A DNA stretch of 53,425 nt from Ewingella americana (lineage in GTDB: Bacteria > Pseudomonadota > Gammaproteobacteria > Enterobacterales > Enterobacteriaceae), in contig NZ_RCZD01000021.1 of the NCBI RefSeq assembly GCF_006438725.1, forward strand, positions 1-53,425, read 5' to 3'. Positions 47,751-53,425 of this stretch are shown in pieces. Under the pieces are notes generated by a model. That model made no database searches and was not told where the DNA came from. It saw only the letters and a list, made by a program, of their open reading frames with translations. Within the stretch, counting starts at the first letter, position 1, and the number at the start of each line of letters is the position of its first letter. The translations under genes were made by a program, and so were the position numbers.

Positions 47751-48749
47751 TTACCCCTTCACTTTAGCGCGAACGGCGTCTTTCTCAGCATCACTCAAAA
47801 ATGCCATGGTCAGGCCGTTTTCCTGTGCCTGCCGGATTTCAGCCGTGGTCAGCCCGGCCGCCGGAGCCGCAAGGCGATATTCGTGTTCAATTTCGATGCC
47901 CTGAACCGCCGGATCATCGGTATTAATCGAGGCCAGCACGCCGTGGCGCAGGAAGGTCGCCAGCGGGTGATGTTGCAGGGAAGAAACGGTACTGGTCTGG
48001 ATGTTTGAGGTCAGACAGGATTCGATGCCGATCTGGTGTTTGGCCAGGAAATCCATCAGTTCGGTATCTTCTGCCGCTTTCACGCCGTGGCCGATACGTT
48101 CAGCACCCAGTTCACGGATCGCCTGCCAGATACTTTCCGGGCCAGCCGCTTCACCAGCATGCACGGTAATGCGCCAACCTGCGTCACGCGCTTTGTTGAA
48201 ATGGCTAAGGAACAGACTGCCGGGGAAACCCAATTCATCACCGGCCAGATCCAGCGCGGTAATACCTTCACGATGCGCCAGTAAACCGTCCAGCTCTTGC
48301 AGGCAGGCTCCTTCACCAAAAGTACGGCTCAGAATGCCGATCAGGCGCACGTCGATGTCATTTTCCTGGCAGCCACGGCGGATCCCGTCGATCACGGCTT
48401 CTACCACGCCGGCCACCGGCAGTTTGTGAGTCATGGCCATGTAATAAGGCGAGAAACGCAGCTCGGTGTAGTGCAGACCGGCTCTGGCCGCATCTTCAAC
48501 GTTTTCCTGTGCGACACGGCGGCAGGCATCGAGGTCGCCCAGCACTTTCACGCCCCAGTCGAGTTTTTGCAGGAAGCTCACCAGATCCGGTGCGGTTTCC
48601 ATCACCTGCACATGCGGGCGCAGGGCTTCGATCTCATTGGCGGGCAGAGTGAGATTAAACTGGCGGCCTAAATCGAGAATGGTCTGAGCACGGATGTTGC
48701 CATCAAGGTGGCGATGAATGTCAGTCAGAGGAAGGCGGGAATCAATCAT
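47751..48749 (-). CDS. add: Adenosine deaminase
   Basis: 332 aa from the ATG at 48749, giving [18 protein letters not shown], the same start as E. coli Add; an upstream GTG at 48758 is less likely. It deaminates (deoxy)adenosine to (deoxy)inosine. Zinc ligands in HRHLDGN, the [13 protein letters not shown] motif, GHGVKAAED and [11 protein letters not shown] are visible. It stands downstream of malY on the same strand, the E. coli order (malX-malY-add). Confidence 0.96.
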   Translation of the reverse strand: MIDSRLPLTDIHRHLDGNIRAQTILDLGRQFNLTLPANEIEALRPHVQVMETAPDLVSFLQKLDWGVKVLGDLDACRRVAQENVEDAARAGLHYTELRFSPYYMAMTHKLPVAGVVEAVIDGIRRGCQENDIDVRLIGILSRTFGEGACLQELDGLLAHREGITALDLAGDELGFPGSLFLSHFNKARDAGWRITVHAGEAAGPESIWQAIRELGAERIGHGVKAAEDTELMDFLAKHQIGIESCLTSNIQTSTVSSLQHHPLATFLRHGVLASINTDDPAVQGIEIEHEYRLAAPAAGLTTAEIRQAQENGLTMAFLSDAEKDAVRAKVKG

Positions 48750-48818
48750 GGTGTGCACTCATTATTGTTAGAAAAGTGCGATGCATTATAGCGGTTGTGA
48801 GAGATTTGGGGAAATTGT

Positions 48819-48897
48819 GTTGCGCAACAAACGCGGATAAATGAAGTGATTGCGCGCAGCTTTTGCGCAATGGCAGGGCGCAAAGAGTGCGCCCTGC
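48819..48897. promoter_or_regulatory. Palindrome cluster and hairpin between malY and add
   Basis: GTTGCGCAAC at 48819-48828 and TTGCGCAA at 48863-48870, with a related TTGCGCGCA between them, lie in the add upstream region. Next to the malY stop a perfect 10-bp hairpin GCAGGGCGCA/TGCGCCCTGC (48873-48897) could act as the malY terminator, but no T-run follows it. Confidence 0.5.
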
Positions 48898-48904
48898 GAA
48901 ATAT

Positions 48905-50089
48905 CTACTGTAAAGCCCGGATCCCGGCGATTAACTTCTCTACGCCCAGCTCCACTTTCGAACGCGGACAGCCGACGTTCAGGCGCAGGAAACCTTCACC
49001 TTCCACGCCGTAGGTGTAGCCCGACATGATGGCGACTTTCTGCTGTTCGATCAGCTCTTTTTGTAGCAGTTTGTCGTCAATATGCAGAGGACGAAGATCG
49101 ATCCACGCCAGATAGGTCGACTGCGGCGGCTGCCAGTTCAGCTGCGGGAAGGCCGCATTCAGCTGTTGTGCCACATACCGCAGGTTGCCCTGTAAATACT
49201 CACGCAATGCATCCAGCCAGGGTTCGCCCGCGTGGTAGGCCGCCACATGCGCATGAACCGCCAATACCGCCGGAGAAGATAAACCATCGCAGGCTTTGAG
49301 CTGATGCAGATAGGCTTCGCGCTGCGCTTTATGGCTGATCAGTCCGTAAGCGCCGGTCAGTGCGGGAATATTGAAGCTTTTTGAGCCGGAGGTCAGCAGT
49401 GCCCATTCCCCCCGTGCCACGTCACTCCACGGCGTATGTTTATTGTCGCCCCAGACCATGTCCATGTGGATTTCATCGCTGACTACGCGCACCTGGTGGC
49501 GCTCGCACAGTTCTGCGATAAGCGTCAGTTCGTCACGTGTCCAGACTTTGCCTGACGGGTTATGTGGGCTGCACAGCAGTAACAGCGCGCAATGCGGCTG
49601 CGCCAGCTGCTGTTCGAGTAAAGGGATGTTCAGCGTCCAGTCGTTGCCGTTTTTATCCAGCGGGCAGGCAATGATCTGGCGCTGATTGCCTTCCACCACG
49701 TTGAAGAAGGCGTCATAGGCTGGCGTAAAGGTCAGTATGCCATCGCCCGGCCGGGTCCACTGACGGATCAGCTGCGCCACCATATAGATAACCGACGGGC
49801 CGTAAACCACCATATTGCGATCAATCTGGCTGTGAAAACGCTGTTGATACCAGTGTTCGACGGCGCCCAGGAAATCATCATGTTGCCAGCGGCTATAACC
49901 GAGCACGCCGTGTTGCAGGCGCTTTTGCAGCGCGTCGAGAATGCATGGCGCAGCGGCGAAATCCATATCGGAGATGGTGAAAGGCAGTAAATTGGCGTTG
50001 CCAAAACGGTCGGCGACGTAATCCCACTGCGTACACCAGGTGCCGTGACGGTCAACCACGGTGGAGAAATCAAAAGAGTTTGAGGACAT
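48905..50089 (-). CDS. malY: PLP-dependent MalY (C-S lyase / maltose-regulon modulator)
   Basis: 394 aa (E. coli 390). Aminotransferase-fold enzyme; in E. coli it has beta-cystathionase activity and also binds MalT as an inhibitor. The PLP lysine is in LLTSGSKSFNIPALTGAYG, with LLLCSPHNPSGKVW and VRVVSDEIHMDMVW as conserved cofactor contacts. GGGAG lies before the start. It follows malX, but a strong hairpin separates the two. Confidence 0.95.
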   Translation of the reverse strand: MSSNSFDFSTVVDRHGTWCTQWDYVADRFGNANLLPFTISDMDFAAAPCILDALQKRLQHGVLGYSRWQHDDFLGAVEHWYQQRFHSQIDRNMVVYGPSVIYMVAQLIRQWTRPGDGILTFTPAYDAFFNVVEGNQRQIIACPLDKNGNDWTLNIPLLEQQLAQPHCALLLLCSPHNPSGKVWTRDELTLIAELCERHQVRVVSDEIHMDMVWGDNKHTPWSDVARGEWALLTSGSKSFNIPALTGAYGLISHKAQREAYLHQLKACDGLSSPAVLAVHAHVAAYHAGEPWLDALREYLQGNLRYVAQQLNAAFPQLNWQPPQSTYLAWIDLRPLHIDDKLLQKELIEQQKVAIMSGYTYGVEGEGFLRLNVGCPRSKVELGVEKLIAGIRALQ

Positions 50090-50103
50090 TCATTTCGCTC
50101 CCT

Positions 50104-50142
50104 GAAGAAAACAGAACAGGGCGGCATCAGGCCACCCTGTTC
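50104..50142 (-). terminator. Intercistronic hairpin between malX and malY
   Basis: On the minus strand GAACAGGG-x-GGC and GCC-x-CCCTGTTC pair (11 of 12) and are followed by TGTTTTCTTC, 10 bp after the malX stop. It can act as an attenuator or 3'-end stabiliser that lowers malY relative to malX. Confidence 0.5.
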
Positions 50143-50151
50143 ATCAGTTGA

Positions 50152-51765
50152 TTACGCCGTGGCCGGTTCTGACGCTGCGTTGTTTGTAGCCTCGCGGATC
50201 AGATAGTCCAACTCATCTTTTACCGACTGCACCTGCGGGCCAATCACCACTTGCAGGTTATGTTCGTTGAGATGAACGACACCAATCGCCCGGTTGGCTT
50301 TTAGGGTGGCATCATCCACCCGCGACATATCCGCCACCGAAAGACGCAGGCGGGTAATGCAGTTATCCAGCGACACGATATTCCCCGCACCGCCCAGCGC
50401 ACTCAGGATCACCGGCACGTTGTAGCCGGACTTGCTGGTGGACGGCACCGGCGCAGCATTTGGCATGGTGTCAGATTCGCGCCCAGGTGTTTTGATATTA
50501 AAGCGCATGATCGCGAAGCGGAAGAGGGTGTAGTACGCCGCGAACCAGATAGCCGCCACAACCGGCACCAGATACCACTTGGTGGCTGTGCCGTGCAGAA
50601 TCCCGAATACCACGAAATCGATGATGTTGCCGTCGGTATTACCGATAGTGACGCCCAATACCGACATAATGGTAAAGCCTAATCCGGTCAGAATGGCGTG
50701 GATCACATACAGTACCGGCGCGACAAACAGGAACAGGAATTCAATGGGTTCAGTGGTGCCGCCGACCACACACGCCACCACGCCGGAGATCAGCAGCCCC
50801 TTAATTTTGTGACGATTTTCAGGTTTCGCACAGTGGTACATCGCCAGTGCCGCACCCGGTAAACCGCCGAGGAAGGCTGGCATTTTGCCCTGCGACAAGA
50901 ACTGCGTGGCGCTTTCGGCAAAACCGTGAGTGGTTGGGCAGGAGAGCTGCGCCTGGAAGATGGTCAGCGCGCCGCTCACTTCACGGCCACAGACATCCAG
51001 CGTACCGCCGGCTTCGGTGAAGCGAATCAGTGCGACCAGAATGTGATGCAGACCAAAGGGCAGCAGCAGACGTTCGCCTGAACCAAAGATCATCGGCCCG
51101 AAGACCCCGGCATCTTGAATTAACCGGCCAAGGCCGTTAATTCCGGCGGCAAAGAATGGCCAGATCAGCGGAATAATCAGCCCAACCAGACCGAGCACCA
51201 CGGTGGTGACGATAGGGACAAAACGGGTGCCACCGAAGAACGCCAGCGCATCCGGCAGGCGGATGGTGTTGTAACGTTCATGCAGAATATAAACGATAAT
51301 ACCGACGATAACCGCGCCCAGAATACCGGTGTCGATAGACTGGATCCCGAGGATCATCTGGATATTGTTGGCTTTCAGAATCGCCGGGTCCACCGTCGGC
51401 AGTGTGCCGTTGGCGGTGAGGTAAAAATTGATGGCCAGATTAAGTACCGCGAAACCAACAAAGCCGGAGAACGCCGCGACCCCTTTGTTTTCGCGCGCCA
51501 TGCCAAGTGGGATAGCGATGGCAAACATCACTGGCAGGAAGCTGAAGGCGAACGAACCGACCTTGCTCATCCAGGTGAAGATCAGTTGCAGAACAGGATT
51601 TCCAAGCGCGGGCAACAGCGTGGTGACATCATGACTGCTTAACGAACTGCCGATACCCATCATGATGCCGCAAAACGACAGCAGAGCGACCGGAAGCATA
51701 AAGGTTTTACCTAAGCTTTGGAAAAACTCCCAAAGCGTGACGCGTTGTTTTTTGCTGGCTGGCAT
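50152..51765 (-). CDS. malX: PTS maltose/glucose-type EIICB component
   Basis: 537 aa from the third of three consecutive ATG codons (51765); AGGG is 8 nt before that one and too near the first. EIIC has about ten membrane segments (LGKTFMLPVALLSFCGIMMGIG, GSGERLLLPFGLHHI). The EIIB domain at the C-terminus has the phosphorylation cysteine in SLDNCITRLRLSV. E. coli MalX can pass glucose and maltose, but the true substrate is uncertain. It is divergent from malI. Confidence 0.95.
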   Translation of the reverse strand: MPASKKQRVTLWEFFQSLGKTFMLPVALLSFCGIMMGIGSSLSSHDVTTLLPALGNPVLQLIFTWMSKVGSFAFSFLPVMFAIAIPLGMARENKGVAAFSGFVGFAVLNLAINFYLTANGTLPTVDPAILKANNIQMILGIQSIDTGILGAVIVGIIVYILHERYNTIRLPDALAFFGGTRFVPIVTTVVLGLVGLIIPLIWPFFAAGINGLGRLIQDAGVFGPMIFGSGERLLLPFGLHHILVALIRFTEAGGTLDVCGREVSGALTIFQAQLSCPTTHGFAESATQFLSQGKMPAFLGGLPGAALAMYHCAKPENRHKIKGLLISGVVACVVGGTTEPIEFLFLFVAPVLYVIHAILTGLGFTIMSVLGVTIGNTDGNIIDFVVFGILHGTATKWYLVPVVAAIWFAAYYTLFRFAIMRFNIKTPGRESDTMPNAAPVPSTSKSGYNVPVILSALGGAGNIVSLDNCITRLRLSVADMSRVDDATLKANRAIGVVHLNEHNLQVVIGPQVQSVKDELDYLIREATNNAASEPATA

Positions 51766-51818
51766 CATCATTTCCCTAGAAGATTAAAAACGAACCACGT
51801 TGTTATGATGGGCGCTAA

Positions 51819-51834
51819 GATAAAACGTTTTACC
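51819..51834. promoter_or_regulatory. MalI operator 1 (malX side)
   Basis: GATAAAACGTTTTACC, a 16-bp palindrome with one mismatch, 54 bp before the malX start. It matches the known MalI target GATAAAACGTTTTATC. Confidence 0.85.
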
Positions 51835-51843
51835 TAATTAAAT

Positions 51844-51887
51844 CGTGCTTGACCTCACATTAACAAAGGATGCCCGCAAGATAAGAT
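51844..51887 (+). promoter_or_regulatory. malI: malI promoter with a CRP-like site
   Basis: TTAACA (51860-51865) and TAAGAT (51882-51887), 16 bp apart, form a plausible malI promoter immediately before operator 2. The 16-mer at 51844-51859 has one good CRP half-site (TGTGA on the minus strand) and a poor second half, centred about 40 bp upstream of the expected start, which fits the CRP dependence known for malX-malI in E. coli. Confidence 0.5.
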
Positions 51888-51895
51888 TACATGCG

Positions 51896-51911
51896 GATAA
51901 AACGTTTTATC
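51896..51911. promoter_or_regulatory. MalI operator 2 (malI side)
   Basis: GATAAAACGTTTTATC, a perfect 16-bp palindrome, lying just after the predicted malI -10 box, so binding would block transcription initiation. Its centre is 77 bp from the centre of operator 1. Confidence 0.88.
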
Positions 51912-52042
51912 TAAGTATCGATTTTGTTAGGTTTTCTTTCTGCGGCATCGCGGATTTTACTGAATGGCTGGCGAGAAAAAGGATCAGCCGCTCTGGGAGT
52001 TTTCATGACAGACGTAAAACTTTTTATGACCGACGTAAAACC

Positions 52043-53074
52043 ATGAGCCAGAAAAAAATCACCATCATCGATGTGGCCCAATATGCGGGCACCTCGGTGA
52101 CGACGGTTTCACTGGTACTGACTGGCAAAGGGCGGATCTCCCCGGCGACCGCTGAACGGGTCAACCAGGCGGTTGATCACCTCGGGTTTGTGCGTAACCG
52201 CCAGGCCAGTACGCTGCGCGGCGGGGAGTCCGGCGTGGTTGGGCTTATCGTCCGTGATATCTGCGAGCCTTTTTATGCTGAGATGACTGCCGGCTTAAGT
52301 GAAATGTTTGAAGCGCAGGGTAAGGTGCTGTTCTTACTGCAAAGCGGATCCACCAGCCAGGGAATGTCCCGCTGTTTTGATACTCTACTGACCCACGGCG
52401 TAGACGGCATTGTGATCGCCGGTGGCGAACACGCGCCAGCCGGTTTGAAGGCGAAAGCTGACGAACAGGGCGTTCCGCTGATTTGCGCCTCCCGCGCCAG
52501 CGGCATTGATGGTGTTGATCTGGTGCGTCCTGACAACATGCTGGCGGCAAAAATGGCCACCGAGTATCTGATCAAACGTGGACATAAGCAGATTGCCTAT
52601 CTGGGGGGGTTAAGTGACTCTCTGACCCGCGCCGATCGGCTGGGGGGCTTTTGTGCCACGCTGGTACAGTACGGTTTGCCGTTTCGCAGCGAGTGGATCA
52701 TCGAATGTGACTATCAGCAGAAATGTGCGGCGGATGCGGCGGAAACTCTGCTCAGGCACTACCCAAAAATCAGTGCCATTATTTGCCATAAATCCTCGGT
52801 GGCGCTCGGGGCCTATTTTGGCATCATGCGCACCGGTAATTTGATTGGCGGCGGGGCGGTTGATAACTTCTTCCAACAACAGATTGCGCTGATCGTGATG
52901 GAAGACGCCCCGGAAGCTGAACTCACCGAACCTCCGCTGACCTCAATTACCAGCTCAGCGCGTGAAATCGGTCATGCGGCGGCCCGGCGCTTGATGATGC
53001 GCATTGGCGGGCAGAATCTGGAGGCTCAGAGCATTATTATTCCGCCTGGTCTGATTGAGCGTCAATCGGCTTAA
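52043..53074 (+). CDS. malI: LacI-family repressor MalI
   Basis: 343 aa from the ATG at 52043 (E. coli 342). The frame extends upstream to 51845, but that part contains the promoter and operator 2. The helix-turn-helix is in ITIIDVAQYAGTSVTTVSLVLTGKG, the hinge region in RNRQASTLRGG, followed by a periplasmic-binding-like ligand domain (VVGLIVRDICEPFYAEM). It represses malXY and itself. The IS at 53128 has inserted downstream. Confidence 0.94.
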   Translation: MSQKKITIIDVAQYAGTSVTTVSLVLTGKGRISPATAERVNQAVDHLGFVRNRQASTLRGGESGVVGLIVRDICEPFYAEMTAGLSEMFEAQGKVLFLLQSGSTSQGMSRCFDTLLTHGVDGIVIAGGEHAPAGLKAKADEQGVPLICASRASGIDGVDLVRPDNMLAAKMATEYLIKRGHKQIAYLGGLSDSLTRADRLGGFCATLVQYGLPFRSEWIIECDYQQKCAADAAETLLRHYPKISAIICHKSSVALGAYFGIMRTGNLIGGGAVDNFFQQQIALIVMEDAPEAELTEPPLTSITSSAREIGHAAARRLMMRIGGQNLEAQSIIIPPGLIERQSA

Positions 53075-53107
53075 ATGCAAATGACCTCGTTGCAAAATAG
53101 CAGACAC

Positions 53108-53127
53108 AAAAAAGCCCGTCCTGAGAC
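53108..53127. terminator. Left half of the malI terminator, split by the IS
   Basis: AAAAAAGCC (53108-53116) followed by 11 bp CGTCCTGAGAC up to the IS boundary. GCCCGTC-CTGA-GAC is the beginning of a stem-loop whose second half should lie beyond the IS. The distance between the A-tract arm and the IS (11 bp) is the same as at the other end of the window. Confidence 0.5.
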
Positions 53128-53175
53128 TAATGCCGATCGTTTAAGAGTACTTGAACGATCCTGCCAGTAAGAGAC

Positions 53176-53209
53176 AATCCGGGAACAGCCTTCTGTTCCC
53201 GGATTTTTT
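53176..53209 (+). terminator. Intrinsic terminator inside the right IS copy
   Basis: AATCCGGGAACAG / CTGTTCCCGGATT, 13-bp perfect stem, loop CCTT, six T residues, then directly the transposase ATG at 53210. It should end malI transcripts in place of the terminator that the IS disrupted. Confidence 0.8.
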
Positions 53210-53425
53210 ATGTCTGAAGATGACATGGATTTTGTTGTTGATGCTTTCTCCTCTGAGATCGATGCCTTTTCACGTTCACTTGACCCTCTCTGGATCCACC
53301 AGGCCCTGACTGCCTGCCAGAAGGCCAGTATTCGCAGGCGTCGTCTGCCTGCTGAGCAGGCTGTATGGCTCATCCTGATGATGGGGTTGTTGCGTGATTT
53401 ATCCATCAAAGATGTCTGCCATCAT
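53210..53425 (+). CDS. IS4-family transposase, N-terminal fragment (right copy)
   Basis: 72 codons, identical to the minus-strand copy at 1-216, cut by the window end. Same lack of a Shine-Dalgarno sequence and same overlap of the start with the terminator T-run. Confidence 0.88.
   Translation, partial: MSEDDMDFVVDAFSSEIDAFSRSLDPLWIHQALTACQKASIRRRRLPAEQAVWLILMMGLLRDLSIKDVCHH

Larger units (their letters stand above)
53128..53425 (+). mobile_element. IS4-family insertion sequence, partial (5' end only), right copy
   Basis: Inverted copy of 1-298 with no visible difference. Terminus TAATGCCGATCGTTTAAG starts at 53128, followed by the sub-terminal palindrome (53135-53160), the terminator hairpin and the transposase start. 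Together the two copies frame 52.8 kb as inverted repeats. Confidence 0.9.

Noticed and set aside
51845-52042. Longer MalI with a 66-residue N-terminal extension
   Set aside because: The extension covers the malI promoter and operator 2 and lies before the normal LacI-type DNA-binding start at 52043.

Overview
The window looks like chromosomal DNA of an enterobacterium in the Yersiniaceae range (Rahnella, Ewingella or Rouxiella-like; the genus cannot be fixed by eye). The evidence is the full rsxABCDGE-nth operon with ydgK, malI/malX/malY with add, and close relatives of E. coli dacD, rnb, ydeP, fetAB, dcuC and uxuA, combined with a five-enzyme histidine-degradation cluster (hutF plus hutG). 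I see no phage, plasmid, CRISPR, rRNA or tRNA genes. Both ends lie inside the same IS4-family element: the first and last 298 bp are identical inverted copies, each ending shortly inside the transposase gene. This is what a contig broken at a repeated IS would look like.

Layout. (1) 340-8478: a tightly coupled peptide ABC transporter operon with a serine D-aminopeptidase-like hydrolase, divergent from an M19 membrane-type dipeptidase; together probably a peptide (possibly D-residue) salvage unit. (2) 8513-12031: uxuA, an ACS-family sugar-acid transporter and a divergent GntR regulator. (3) 12707-14271: a short-chain dehydrogenase and a DUF3750 protein, divergent, bracketed by two large non-coding repeat elements. 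(4) 14914-23224: nth, rsxEGDCBA, ydgK and dcuC, all on the minus strand. (5) 23415-32104: the hut regulon, hutC and hutIG on one strand and hutFDHU on the other, with the same operator motif at three promoters. (6) 32158-34510: a DUF817 membrane protein and fetAB. (7) 34802-40955: a GntR regulator, a MetC-type C-S lyase and a complete CUT1 sugar-type ABC transporter in one operon. This pairing is unusual and its substrate is unknown. (8) 41722-53074: rnb, ydeP, dacD, add, malY, malX and malI.

Most unusual content. Three non-coding elements of about 590-620 bp (here A, B and C) lie at 12063-12680, 14300-14890 and 41026-41640. Each is built from two inward-facing arms around an AT-rich spacer. 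Each arm carries, from outside to inside, a TTCAAA-type tract, GC-rich hairpins and a conserved palindromic box GGTTCGAG-N8-CTCGAACC. There are three arm types and each element joins a different pair (1+2, 1+3, 3+2). All three elements sit between convergent genes, none in a divergent or tandem gap. They look like giant BIME-like elements that terminate transcription or insulate converging genes.

A second signal concerns the IS. Both copies sit exactly 11 bp beyond an AAAAAAGCC (or GGCTTTTTT) terminator arm. At the left end those 11 bp complete a perfect hairpin, so the element appears to insert at the tip of intrinsic terminators. It carries its own terminator hairpin directly before its transposase start codon.
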